This document shows positions 1 to 11,216 of a stretch of DNA of 64,000 nt, one piece after another. Made by a program: the position numbers and the translations under genes. The DNA is taken from NCBI GenBank assembly GCA_028622995.1, contig JAJQJQ010000012.1:4892096-4956095 (forward strand). The letters are read 5' to 3'. The DNA comes from Panagrolaimus kolymaensis. Taxonomy: Eukaryota; Nematoda; Chromadorea; Rhabditida; Panagrolaimidae. How positions within the stretch are numbered: position 1 is the stretch's first letter; the number at the start of each line of letters is the position of its first letter. The notes under the pieces are model-generated. The model was not told the DNA's origin. It saw only the letters and a program-made list of their open reading frames with translations, and did no database searches.

Positions 1-2
1 AT

Positions 3-1267
3 GCTCTCAAAGTTGAAAAAAAGCTGGATAAACGACGTCATTCAAAGCTGAAAATGGAGGTATAATTTTTCACAAAGTTATTACATATTGTTTTTTTTGG
101 TGGGAATTATCTTTTGCTTTTGATCGCTGAAAGAGTGAGACACGTTGGCGGCATATTGTTCAACGCACTAACGAAGCTTCAGCCTAAAAACTGACGATTG
201 TCTTTTTTTTTTTTAGTTGTTCGCAACTTTCATCCTTGCTAATTTTTATCGTTCTGTTGCTTCCAACATTGGAAGTTATAATAACCAAGCAACCGCGAAG
301 ATATTTTTGTATTTTTTCTTTGTAACTAATGTTATTCATTTTTCAGATAGCAATCCTCAAAGCTGTCAAAGAATTCAAAGGCATATCCGACAAAGACAAT
401 GAACGCTTTATGAGACATTATACTGATATAGTTGATCGAGGAAAAAAAGAGAAATATTTCTTTTTGGTCATGGAACTTGTTGGCAAATCTCTTGCTGATA
501 TAAAAGCAATACTTCCACTCAAAATATTCTCAATGGGAACAGGTCTTGGTGTTGCTCATCAATGTTTGGAAGCTGTGGAAGGTTTACATGGTGCTGGATA
601 TATCCATCGGGTATGCGTGCTTTTTGTGATACTTTAACTTTTCTTAACTTCCCAATTTTTAGGATTTGAAGCCTGCTAATTATGCTTGTGGTCCTGGTTC
701 AAAGTCTCATACAGTTTACATTCTGGATTTTGGTATTGCTCGAATGTTCAAGAAAATTACTGAATCTGGTTCACTCGAAGTTAAAGCCCCTCGACAAAGT
801 GTTGGCTTCAAAGGCACCATACGTTTTGCATCATTAGCATGTCATAAAAATACTGAAATGGGACCAAAAGGTAAAAACGTATCTTTTATTCGAACATATT
901 AACCGCCTTAATTTTTAGACGATTGTGAATCCTGGGTGTATCTTTTACTCGATTTGGTTCAAATGCAAGGTCTTCCATGGCGCAGATTATCTGATCGAAA
1001 TGAAGTCAAAAAAGTCAAAGAAGATTGTCGAAAAGAACGCCGTGGTGAATTATTTGCTGATCTTGAATGTCGGGAAGAATTTTCATCAATCCTTGAATAT
1101 ATCGACAACTTGACTTATTCTGACAGAATCGATTATACTTATATTTATGAAACTTTGAAGCTTGTAAGTTAAATTTTTCTTCCACAAACTTATTTTAACA
1201 ACCATTTTTCTTTCAGGCAGGAAACATTTGCAAAGTGAATCTTGATGATCCTTATGATTGGGAATAA
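3..1267 (+). CDS. Casein kinase 1-family protein kinase, 5' partial
   Basis: Exons 3-59, 347-610, 663-870, 919-1163 and 1217-1267; all splice phases agree and the frame stays open to TAA at 1265. The window begins inside the kinase N-lobe at the ATP-lysine strand (ALKVE), followed by the CK1-type LKMEIAIL helix. The catalytic loop HRDLKPANY is split by the intron after 610, LDFGIAR follows, and the CK1/tau-tubulin-kinase-like GTIRFASLACH substrate segment is present. The protein ends shortly after the kinase fold (...DPYDWE), so it has no long tail. Nematodes have large expansions of such short CK1-like kinases, many expressed in the male germline; that role is family knowledge, not shown here. 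AATAAA lies at 1389-1394. A decayed inverted copy lies at 49739-50503 and also contains the missing first exon, beginning MPDKNLENELGILAG. Confidence 0.85.
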
Positions 1268-1586
1268 ATGAAATGATCTCATGGATACTTTTATGCTACC
1301 GAACTTATCTTTTGATCCATTGTCATTGCTTCTCTCTATTTTTTGTATTGTATTTGTATTATATTTGTATTGTATTTATGTAATCGTCAATAAATTTTAA
1401 GGAACAAAATTGTGATTCATGCGTTATTGATGAAAGATAGAAAAATGAAAATGAACCCTTTTCATTTGATTCATTGTTGCTTTTTTACGCTTTTTTGTTG
1501 TTGTCTAAATTTTAAGGTTCTTTGTCAATTTTTGTTTGGACATTATTGAATGCTTTATTTTGGCAGAAAAGAATCAGCTGATTAAA

Positions 1587-2384
1587 ATGCAGTTTGGTGT
1601 ATTTTTGATGATGGGTTTATTAAGCATAATCTCAAGAACTAATGGACGCCGATATATTGGTAATCATAAAGAAATAATTTTTCCTTCATTAGATCCTAAC
1701 TTTAAAACACCTGTGCATAAATTTATTTCAATATATGAATATTCAGTGGCCTACCATAATCCTACAACTATTAGTCCAATTATATTATCAGCACCAACAA
1801 CAACAACTTTGGAATCTCATTCAGCAACAACGACCACATATTTTCCATCAACTAGTCCGCTAGTGATTCCAACGACACAAGCTGTAACAACACCTTTGCC
1901 GAATGCAGAAACGACGACGATAACAACGCCATCAGTAACTCCAGAATCATCATCCACTTTTAGTTGGATAATTATGTAAGTAAAAAAACTTTAACCATTT
2001 TTGTAATTATTTAGACTTTGGTTTTTTAGTGCTTTGATAATTTTAATTCTGGTTATTGCAATTGCATATTTTGTAATTCTAAAAATATGGTAAGTTTGAG
2101 CTGTGTTATTAATTTTTTTAGAAGATTTATTTTTTAACAGTTTCTCAACTCCAAACTTTTTCAAACTTTTCTCTCTTTACTTTTCCACTTTTTATAGCGC
2201 TACACCAGGAGGAACATATCACATTCCTAAAACCAATTTAGTTCCCAAAGACTATTATGTGAATTTTTGTAAAATCGATGAAGAATTTATTGAAATCCAT
2301 TCTCGAGCTTTATATGGACCCGCTTATGTTACATCGGATTCAACCAACTATGATGAAATACCCATTATTGAATCAATGATTTAA
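1587..2384 (+). CDS. Thr-rich single-pass membrane protein, unrecognised family
   Basis: Exons 1587-1975, 2030-2089 and 2198-2384, both introns in phase 2. The start at 1587 gives a typical signal peptide (MQFGVFLMMGLLSII). It follows a possible splice acceptor (TTTTGGCAG at about 1566), perhaps for trans-splicing. The ectodomain to residue 130 is rich in Thr/Ser/Pro, consistent with heavy O-glycosylation. Exon 2 encodes one membrane helix (ALIILILVIAIAYFVIL). The cytoplasmic tail of about 60 residues contains HIPKTNLVPKDYYVNFCKID and is the part conserved in the inverted copy at 48394-48890, with mainly synonymous differences. I do not recognise the family. A type I surface protein is inferred. 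AATAAA follows at about 2564. Confidence 0.75.
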
Positions 2385-3016
2385 AATATTTCATAGCTAT
2401 TTCAAACTATTAACATTGTTTGAAATTTCAGCAGCTTGGTTTTCAAAAACCAAAAAATTTTTCTTCGACTTTGATGTTTATTTTTTAGGAGAAAGAATAT
2501 TTTTTTGGAATTTAACATTTTTTTACTTTTGTCTTTCATTTTTTAAAGGTTGTTTTTAACTGCAAATAAAAGCCAATTTTTAACGATTTTTTCGATGTTA
2601 CAGTGTGTTGTTTATTTCCAACAAATGACTCATCTTTTTTACTTTTGAACTTTTTTCAAATGCCATTTTTGGCTGATGTGTCTCCTCTTTTTTTCTCCAA
2701 TTTTGCGCGTACATACATATTTGATCTTTTTTTTCGTCTATTTCATTGTGATTCAAAAAAAGAAGACGCATTTTGGAAGCTATTTTTTTATTGGAGCGTT
2801 TTTGCACATATTAAAAAAAACATAGATTATCTTTGTGTTGCACTTTTTTTCTTCTTCTTTCGCTCGTGTTTATTACATATTCGATTTTGGCTTTTCTTCG
2901 ATCATTATTTGTTACCGCTGCTGCTGCTTGTATCTGCTCTTGTGTTATTCACCATATTTATATTTTTGCTATTTATTAATCGTTCGATTGAAGCTTGATT
3001 TTTTGTTGTTGTAAAA
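2385..3016 (+). other. Intergenic, 632 bases
   Basis: Contains the poly(A) signal of the preceding gene and pyrimidine-rich sequence before the ATG at 3017. ORFs on both strands here are compositionally unlike protein and lack splice support. Nothing else seen. Confidence 0.5.
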
Positions 3017-6000
3017 ATGGAAACTCCATTGACAACTATAGCTCCAAATGAAGGCGGTGAAATTGATGATTATCCCATTGTTGAAATGTGAGTGATTTTG
3101 AAATATACAAACATTTATTTTTAACAATGGTCAAAAAGTGGGAGGGAATTTTTTGGTTGCTTACATAAAAGCTATCGGAGATTTTTAAAATTTACACAAT
3201 CAAATTTCGAAAAAAGTCATTAATATTTTCTGGTTTTATTAATCAACCAAATAAACCGTATATCCATCCATCCATAAACAAAAGCAAACAAAATATTAAA
3301 AGGCACAAAAATTTAACCCGAAGTGACATGATTATTAAAAGCTAACATTGCACGAGTTTCATACATTTCATCAACAGTTGTTGCTTTTCCGCTATTAGTA
3401 AAAAGTTGTAATTTTCCAAATAATTTTTCAACATTGACTGATGTTGCGGGAATACAAAGTAAATTAAACGCGAGTTTTCCAAGCATTGGAAAATCTTTGT
3501 TAAAGTTCCAAAATTGTCCTGCTTCAACGGGACAATTATAAAATTCTCCATCTTCGATTTTATTTAAATATGATGAAATTTGACTTATTGTTCTTGAAGG
3601 TTTTTTATCCACTTTAATTTTCTTTGCACTGGGAATATCGAAACCAAATATCGATGATGCAACTGGTATTTCTTTTTCATTTGCTGTTGGAGAAAGTTCA
3701 TGAATTTCTTCAAAACCAAAATTTCTAAGGACTTTATAAATAGCATCTTTGGTTGCATCTTCTTTACAAACAAGCTCAAAAGTTCTTGGATCTAAAGCAG
3801 CAGCGGCGAGATAAATGGGATCCGCAGTTTCCGGGTCGAGAACATCGGGGAAACGAGATGTAAGTTCACTTTGAATGGCTTCAGCAAATTCGGGGAATGT
3901 GGTATTTGCCTAAAAAAAATTGATTAAAAAGTTGAGATCAAAAACTTTTTTAAAGTTTTGTTACAATATGTTTCACATGCAGAAAATGGCTTACCATGCA
4001 AAGATCAACTAATCCATGAATACCACTATGCACTAAACTAATCGTAGGTTGACCATCAACTTGTACAGCTTTTCGAAATTTTAATATGGGTTCAAATAAA
4101 TCTATTACGCTTTGCAATTGATCTTTAACTGAATCATCAAATTTTCCCCATTTATTGTTTTCACAAATTTGTTTAATTCCATCAAACGCAAATAAAATCC
4201 TTTTAAATGTTGCAAACATCGATGGCCAAGAATTAGATGTTGGAAATAATATTTTTACTCGAGTATAATTTCTCAATTCTTGAAAAGCTGTGGAACTTTG
4301 AGAAAATATTTCTAGGAATGATAGAATTGCCTAAAAGCTAACGATAACTCTAAAAATCCAAATGAATGAAGTTACTTTTTTAAGTTCAACAAGTTCTGGA
4401 AGTTTGTTAAATGCTGAAATCATAGTGAGTTCAAGTCGATAAGAAATGCAATGAAGGCCATTCGAAGTAAGCAAAACTTCGGGAAGTTCGTAATCAAACA
4501 ACAATGATGGATCAAACGGGTATTGATGAGGCATAGCAATATCTTCATTTTCCTCATTAACCAGTGGATATTCTTCTGGTTCCGTTAGAGCTTTATCTAT
4601 CGAGCTGAAACATTCTTACTTTAGACTTTCCTTCTGCCGTAAGTTTTATTAATAAACAAAAGCTCTCAAAATGCAAACTAAAAAGTGTTTTAACTATACT
4701 CACAATATTTCTTTTTCCAATCCAAATTGAAAACCCATAACATTTCTAATTAATTTTTGTGGTGTAATTTGATATTCCCATAATTTATCAAAAATATTTG
4801 TTTCTAATTCTTCTGAACTTAATGCTTTATCCATAGCAACTAACGACAATGCAGCATTTTTAAATGTTCGACTTGTATAATCATAATAATGTAAAATAAT
4901 TCCAATATAATATGTAAGAGTGTAAGGATCAATGGCGATTCCAGAAGAAACAGCACAAAAATGATTAAAATTTGCTGCATTAGCAGCGCTAACGATTATT
5001 CGATAATTATCTGCGACAAGTTGGCCACGGAATGTTATACTTGTTGGTGGATCAAAACCTGGGATCATTCGAAGGAGTCGCTAAAAAAATAATAGAGGCT
5101 TTGTGGTTAGTAAAAAAGGAAAAATGGAATTTTTAATTTTGTATTTCACTTTTAACCTAAATCTTTGATCATTAGTTAAGCTAGTTGCTTGCTTTTAATA
5201 AACTATCCTTAAGCCTCTAATTCCTTTAAAATTATCCTTATACAGCTTTGCCACATACCCTAACTTTCGAACTCGACTAAAAATGTATTCTTTTCTTACT
5301 TTAAAATATTGATTTTCGTTCAACGATAAAGGTAAAGGCATAGTTGAAAACAGATTAATCATCAATATATCAAAAGCGCTTTGACTTCGAACATAATTAA
5401 CTAAAGTTCCTTGAAACGATTGAAGGTTAGAAGCTGAAGTGTTACCAGGTGCTACAACACCATTCGATGTTGAGATTTCAGTATTATGTTGAGCTCGAGC
5501 CACTTCTTCATCCAATGCATTTCGATGCTTTCGAAATAAATGTCGACGAACACTATAAATTCGATCAGTATCATATTTTTCGCAACAAAGCAAGCATCGT
5601 TTATTGACGTTGTCGCAATAACTTTGTAAAACATCTTTTGAAAGTTCGACAATCGCTCGAGGAAGAATTAAATCGGTTTTAGGTTTGGCTGTTGTTCCAT
5701 TTGGATTTGTTGTTGCGTTATTATTGGTTCGACGCTTTCTTGTTGGAGTTGGTTTAACTTCAGGAGTTAAGGCTTGGGTGATCGCCATAAAATCAGGGAT
5801 AACATTTGATGAATCATCCATTGAGACACTTAAAATCATTGAATACGGATTTGAAAAAATGGAGAGAGAAAAGTGTGTTACCCTGAGTTAGTAGCTGCAG
5901 CTAAAAGATCCGCAAACGTTGAATGTTCATCTTGACCATTCATTTTTTTATTTACGTTCTACTACAGCCAATTTTCAAAGTAATAAAATCACCAACAATA

Positions 6001-7787
6001 TGTATTTTAAAAACCGAGGAGAAAAATAAAAACCGAATCGAATCAAAAAATTGTCTAAAACAAGCAAACTAAAGCGCAAGGCGCAGCACAGCAACAATAA
6101 TGTATGTCGGTTTTTATTATTTTGCTGCTGCCCCAACTAACCAATATTTTTTATCGCTGTGCACTCACTCTTCTTCACCACCACCAATGTCCCGCCGCCG
6201 CCGCAGCGCATACTTATTTCACTTTTTCATCGCTATTTTTTTCTTTCTTCTGTTTTCTCGTTTTTCTCTTCTTTCACATTCAGTCTCATATAGTTAGTTG
6301 TTGTTGCTAGTTACACACCACCACACACCGAAATTTGCGTCGTCCCACTTTTTTTCTGTCATTGCTGCGCTATTCTTTTGTCCATCTTTCAACAACTCTC
6401 AAAAAAATATGTCATTGGTGTGTATTTAATGTGTACAGCGGTGGTGCAGCATGGGACTCGAAGACCATTGAATTTTTTTTCGTTTACGTGGGCAAATATT
6501 AAAAATATTATTTGATAGGCTGAGGAAAGAGAAATTGAAAAAATCAAAAAACCAAACCATCATAGCCACGATTTTCATGCATCATTATTAATCCCAAACT
6601 TTTCTATCTTTGCTCCTTCAAAAAACTCACATTAAAACATTCATTGTCCAAATCAGAAATGGGTGTAATCGAAGTTGAAATAAATCTTTGAAGATCATTG
6701 GTAGCTCGAATTCGATGAACATTATCACTTGATTCTGTTGTGATATCATTGGTTTTGGAGCATTCATAAGCAAGGATAGCTTCCATGGGATGTTTACGAG
6801 CTAAATGGCGTTTAATATTCCATATTTTCATTCCAGTAACTTTTTCATTACATAATCGACAATTTTCACCTTGAAAAATGCTTTCAAAAGTTTTCAATGT
6901 GGAGCCACTAAGAGATTCTAAAAAATTGAAGGGAAATTCAAATGAAAGACAATACATAATATTTATTTCAAGACCCTCTAACTACCGTTTCACAAACTTA
7001 CCTAAAGGCAAAATGAATCTTGTTGGATTTTTTGGTTTTGACATTCCTCAATCAATTAAAAAAAATTATTGCACCACATATAATTTTTATAAAAACCTGC
7101 AGCTCTTTTTGCTCTCAAAATTGCGTAAAAGTTGATTTTGCTGCTCTCTTTCTTATTTCGCTTTGCTGCCCACATTTTTTCTTCTTCTCCTTCTGTTAGT
7201 TGTTGCTGTTTGTGTAAAGCAGCATACAGCTATTTTACTCCGGAGTTGCTCCCTTTAAAACGAAGAGAGTGGGCAAGAAGAAAAAAATGTAAACGATGGA
7301 GGAGGAAGGAGTGTTGCATTTATTGATTAACCAAAAAGGTTTAGAGATTGTAGAAGAAAAACGTAGCACAAAAATATTAAAATTTGTAATGAAAAATGGC
7401 ATAAAAATAGTAGAAAATTATATGTAATACAAAAGCATAAAAAAGTAAATTTATAAACACATTTTTTTTATTTCAGTTTCATTTGCCTCGTCAGCATCAT
7501 CTTCATTTTACTAATCATCATCTTATTTGGCCTTTATCAAATCATGAGACTTTCGTAAGATTTTTATTTTAAATTATTTTGGCCATCAAAAACAACGTGG
7601 TTATGTTTTCTTTTTTGCGGTGGTCATCTTGAAAAAAATTATTGATACTTCATGCTTTATCTTTTTCACCAATAATTTCATGAACAAAAATTTTTTTTTA
7701 TAAGAACAAAAGTAATGAAAAGTTTATTTCAGCCGTTCCCGTAATGTCAACTACGACGTAACCCATTCACAAATTGAACACTTCTAA
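3017..7787 (+). CDS. Small single-pass membrane protein with a transposase gene in intron 1
   Basis: Exons 3017-3087, 7477-7554 and 7733-7787; phases 2 and 2 join cleanly to a 67-residue protein. Residues 1-23 are acidic and lack a signal peptide (METPLTTIAPNEGGEIDDYP). Exon 2 encodes a strong membrane helix (FICLVSIIFILLIIILFGLY), and a short basic tail ends in HSQIEHF. I do not recognise the family. It could be a type III or tail-anchored protein. The first intron is 4389 bases, about 80 times the usual length here, because it contains the hAT gene (3313-5943) and a BED-finger gene (6604-7044) on the other strand. The last exon and 3' flank are duplicated in inverted form near 48300-48360. 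Confidence is limited by the small size, but donor (GTGAGT), acceptors and phase all fit. Confidence 0.6.
3313..5943 (-). CDS. hAT-family transposase, intact
   Basis: Exons on the minus strand: 5943-5882, 5828-5300, 5080-4704, 4604-4376, 4330-3995 and 3909-3313. They join without a stop into 709 residues. Order: acidic N-terminus; a basic Lys/Arg stretch; a BED-type zinc finger (CLLCCEKY...RHLFRKH) near residue 90; the hAT core with PGFDPPTSITF; the LDPR motif; and the C-terminal hAT dimerisation region (FPMLGKLAFNLLCIPATSV, EKLF). The BED exon ends at a phase-0 donor after NENQYFK. It would bind and cut DNA ends as a cut-and-paste transposase, or act as a domesticated DNA-binding protein. 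I did not find convincing terminal inverted repeats or an 8 bp target duplication, so mobility is unproven. It is nested antisense in the intron of the small membrane protein gene and absent from the inverted copy. Confidence 0.85.
5944..6603 (-). other. Spacer between BED gene and hAT start
   Basis: Pyrimidine-rich and low-complexity sequence with a short run of CCG/CCA triplets near 6180-6205. It probably holds the hAT promoter. No coding exon is supported on either strand. Confidence 0.4.
6604..7044 (-). CDS. BED zinc-finger protein; possible alternative 5' end of the hAT gene
   Basis: Two exons, 7044-7002 and 6917-6604, phase 1. The 118-residue product starts MSKPKNPTRFILPL and contains a BED finger (CRLCNEKV...KRHLARKH), then LQRF...DLDNECFN, and stops eight codons later. 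The DNA at the stop end reads AAT|GTGAGT, a good donor at phase 0 directly after DNECFN. This is the same relative place and phase as the donor after NENQYFK in the hAT gene downstream. Splicing to the acceptor at 5081 would give a second transposase isoform with a different BED finger. Alternatively it is a free-standing short protein or the remnant of a second element. It begins about 1.1 kb upstream of the hAT start. Confidence 0.6.
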
Positions 7788-8208
7788 AACCATCATACCG
7801 TAACTTCACATCCAAAAGTTTCATCTGTTTGTTTTATCTCTTCCATTTTAAAGTATATTTCAGACAAAGATATTTATATCTCTAGCATGAAAAAATGCTT
7901 ACTTGATTATTTTAGTAATTTTTTATTCGTGTTTATCATAAAAATAAATGCTTTCATATGATACAATAAATAAACAACATTTATGTAACAACAACAAAAA
8001 ATTTATGCAGTAAAAAAATATACCATATCTTTTTTTCAAATTGCCCCGAATTTTCTTTCGTTTCCCTAAAAAAAAATTTGGCGCAACTTTTTTTGCATAA
8101 ATTCATTCATTCACCTTTTTTTTGAAAGCACTCGTTTCAAATGGGCTACTACGTCTGCCTTTTTTAGCAGTCATTTTTTTTTTCTTCCTCTCTCTTTTCA
8201 TTTAGCTT
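7741..8208 (+). repeat. Inverted segmental duplication, arm A (part 2)
   Basis: Matches the reverse complement of about 47921-48370, including distinctive stretches such as the one around ACGTCTGCCTTTTTTAGCA (8151-8169) and the polypurine/polypyrimidine tracts beside it. Similarity stops near 8208. The arm B equivalent stops just before the first identified exon of the GalNAc-transferase gene. Confidence 0.8.
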
Positions 8209-8755
8209 CCGGAAATCTTTTTATTATATTTTTCTTTCTTCTTCTTCTATTCATTCATTAATCCTTCTTTTATAAAAAAGGTGTAAAATACCTTTGCTTT
8301 TTTTTACTGAAAAAAAAATTATTATTACGTTTCTAAAAATTTTTTCATGTGGCTTTGAGTTCTCTTTTCAAATTCTTTCAACCGCGGAAAGGAAAATTTA
8401 AAAAAAGTGTTTTTGTTCTCGCTCGTTTCTTGCTGCATTTTTGTTTCGTCCAAGAGAAGGCATATTTATTTTTGTTGAGTTTTACATCTTTGTCCTCGTC
8501 CACTCCATGGAAAAGAAAGAAACCAAAAGCTTTCATCCTTACTCCTTCTTCCTCCTGGTTACCACGACCAACTTTTTTTTGTTACTTTTTTCTTCGTGTC
8601 TCCTCTTGTAGTTATGAAATTTTATTCTCGTGATATTTTGTGAAAGAGACAATGATGATGTTTTGTAATTTTAAATGAATGACATTGTTTCTTCCATTGT
8701 TGTCTTTTTGTAAAAGTTTAAACCTTTTTTAATTTGATTATTTTTCAGAGGAATT
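7788..8755 (+). other. Intergenic before the CLASP-like gene
   Basis: Duplicated sequence to 8208, then T-rich low-complexity sequence. The ORF at 8349-8633 looks like translated pyrimidine tract and is not supported. Confidence 0.4.
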
Positions 8756-10257
8756 ATGAGCGCTTCTTCACGATCATCTGTATCATCTGCTGCTGGAGCA
8801 GTTTCGGAAAATGACTTTCGTGAAGCTTTTGCTAACACCGAACCAGAGAAGGTATGATTTTCTTTTACAAACACTCATATACGAACATCATTTCAGCTTG
8901 CTAATTCTAAAGCTCTTACTGATCGACTTCATGAAATTAATGTATTTTTGGTTGATCCTAAGAATGATTGGGCAAAAAAAGTTAAAATTGTGCGTTATTA
9001 ACTTTAATTTTTGAATATATTTTAATCTCGTTATTTTTTTTAGCTTGGTGCTCTTCGAGGCTGTCTCATCAGTACGGTGCCTCACTCCATCGAAATTGTG
9101 TATGAAAACGCTGAATTATGGAAGAAATGTCTAGTTGATGGCCTGAAAGAACTTCGATCAACGTTAACAAGAGAATATTGCATTACCATCGCTTTCTTTG
9201 CTACAAAATTACGAAGCCGCTTTATGCTTCAAGTTGAACTGCTCTTCTCCAATTTGATGACGCTTGTCAAAAATTCTATTAAAATTATCTCAAGTTCGGC
9301 TATCGTATTATGCGAATTCATTGCCAAATATGTCAACAGTGGTAACTTGGTCAATCTCTTCTCTGTTCATATGGCATCGAAATCTTATCCAGTTAGAGTG
9401 TAAGCTTCTTATAAACTGTGATTGAACTATCTTTATGTTTGTTTTTTTAGCAACGTTATTCACATGTTATGCATCATTTTGTCAAGCTGGGACGATAATT
9501 TATTGATACGACTCATTAGTGCTATCAAGAAGGTTATTATAACTGGACTAACTGATGCTAATGTTACATGTCGTTCAACTTCTCAATCTGCTTACTATGT
9601 ATTTTATGAAAGATTTCCTCATCAGGCTCTCGAACTTTACGATGTTTGTTATTACTTTTTTATGTATTTCTTTTCATCACCCATCTATTTTAGTCCCTTG
9701 ATGCAATTCGTCAAAAAGCTCTCAATCACAAACCCAGTGCTTCTTTATGTTCTCGTCCTGGAGTACCTCGTCAAAAAAGCAGCATTTCACTTATTAAAGC
9801 AAAGGCTTCAACAAGTCAACTCAATGGTACCATCAATAACAATGGTTTAAATGGCTCAGTAGCTCCATCAAATGATAATGGCATTACTCGTCGTATTTCA
9901 AGTCGTAAAAGTACTCCAATTAGAACTCTTCCAATTCGTTCTGCTGAAGCACCTTCATCGTCAAAAGCCTCCGCTTTATCTCGTGTAAATTCACTTCCTG
10001 GTATAAATGGTCATGTTCCAAAACCTCATCATCAAGCTCTTAAACCTATTGTTCGACCAAATCATATGGCTGCTCCTCCTCCACAACGTAAGTTTTTGAA
10101 CTTAGAAGAATATTCTTAAACATAAATTATTTTAGGCCAAACTCGACCATCAGTATTTGGTACAATTCGATCATCGTCTCTTCCTCGAAGCACTAGTGAA
10201 ACTTCTCTTGGCGCTATTCAACCTCGTCCACATGAAAAACAATTGTTACGAGCATAA
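8756..10257 (+). CDS. CLASP-like microtubule-associated protein
   Basis: Exons 8756-8851, 8897-8989, 9044-9399, 9451-9643, 9694-10087 and 10136-10257; 417 residues, phases consistent. Residues about 30-250 form a helical, HEAT-like CLASP_N/TOG array: DWAKKVKILGALRGCL, then FFATKLRSRFMLQVELL, then GLTDANVTCRSTSQSAYYVF at its end. The C-terminal 170 residues are Ser/Pro/Arg-rich and disordered, as in the microtubule-binding linker of CLASPs. CLASPs stabilise microtubules at plus ends, kinetochores and the cell cortex. The protein is much shorter than full CLASPs (over 1000 residues). It has one TOG-type region and no C-terminal kinetochore-binding domain, resembling a reduced paralogue. Residues matching the EB-binding SxIP motif were not found. 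AATAAA at 10392-10397. Confidence 0.75.
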
Positions 10258-11216
10258 AGATTATGGATATTATTTTATTTTTGTCTTCATTTTGAATACG
10301 AGTGTTATTATTTTTAAATCTCGTTGTTGCTTTTTCTAATTTTTTTGTTGGCTTTCTTTGTTTGTTGATTATTGATTTTTGAAGTTTATCGAATAAAGTT
10401 AGATTGATTTGAATTTATGTTTATCTCTGTTTCTTTGATGTTGTAATATTATAATGTCGCTTGACATTGAATGTCTCTTATACTCATCCTGACGGTTGTG
10501 CTTCACTTAGCGTTAATAATGGTAAGATTGTAACAACTAACCACATAAATATAATAATGATTTTTTAACCAAAACAAATACAATTCAGTTGATTGATTTC
10601 AAACAAATAATATAGTGGAAATATCATCATCAACAACTTCGAACCCCTATGCGAGTGGTCGTCGTTCAGCAGGAGTTCATTCAACCATCTTTCAGCAAAA
10701 TAAAAGTCATAAAACTTTTGAGCTCCACTTTATTTTAACCAATGCTGGTGAATTTTTCTTATTAACCTTGTTTCCTATATATTTATTTTTTGTTTTTTTG
10801 TTCATCTACTGTAAAGGATTGTTTTTTTTGTTTTGCATCGAATCAATAAAAGCTTCACTTATTTTAACAACTGACATATGTACGCAATTGACCTAGGAGC
10901 GATGCATCAGAGGAAGACACAAGTGACAATGCTCGATGGCTGGGCATTGATGGCAAAAGTGACCAAAGCATTCTTTCTTTTTCGTGAGGCTAAAAGATGG
11001 TTTGTTATTTTGGTCGATCTTTTGATTTTGGAATGATTTTTTTTTCTTCCAGCGTTGTTTAAAAAAGTTAAAATTCGTTTAAAATCTCTAAAAATTTTAA
11101 CTCGTGAGACCTTAAATTTAAAACCTTTTATTTCATTGTTTCTTGAATTATAAAAAGCATGTAAACTTTTCAGTGGAAGTGGTTGTTTTCGGCAGATATT
11201 CAATAATTTTTTAATT
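10258..11216 (+). other. Intergenic with possible small coding segments
   Basis: Two plus-strand segments look protein-like. Around 10615-10700 the frame reads ISSSTTSNPYASGRRSAG. After the AG at 10895-10896 a frame reads SDASEEDTSDNARWLGIDG and stops soon after. A possible earlier exon ends at a GTAAGA donor near 10521. I could not join them in consistent phase with a start codon, so no gene is called. The long minus-strand ORF at 10907-11203 has no other support. Confidence 0.25.

Larger units (their letters stand above)
1..2385 (+). repeat. Inverted segmental duplication, arm A (part 1)
   Basis: This block, with its second part at 7741-8208, reappears in reverse complement at 47921-50503. 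Shared pieces are the kinase exons, exons 2 and 3 of the Thr-rich membrane protein with their intron, and the end of the small membrane protein gene. Arm A genes are intact; arm B genes are broken. The stretch 2386-7740, which holds the hAT gene, has no counterpart in arm B. Confidence 0.85.

Noticed and set aside
2603..2998. 131-codon ORF before the small membrane protein
   Set aside because: Phe/Leu-rich translation of T-tracts; no start context or homology.
5685..5891. +-strand ORF inside the hAT gene
   Set aside because: Antisense shadow of the transposase N-terminal exon.
10907..11203. 98-codon minus-strand ORF
   Set aside because: No domain or splice context, and a plus-strand frame through the same bases looks more protein-like.
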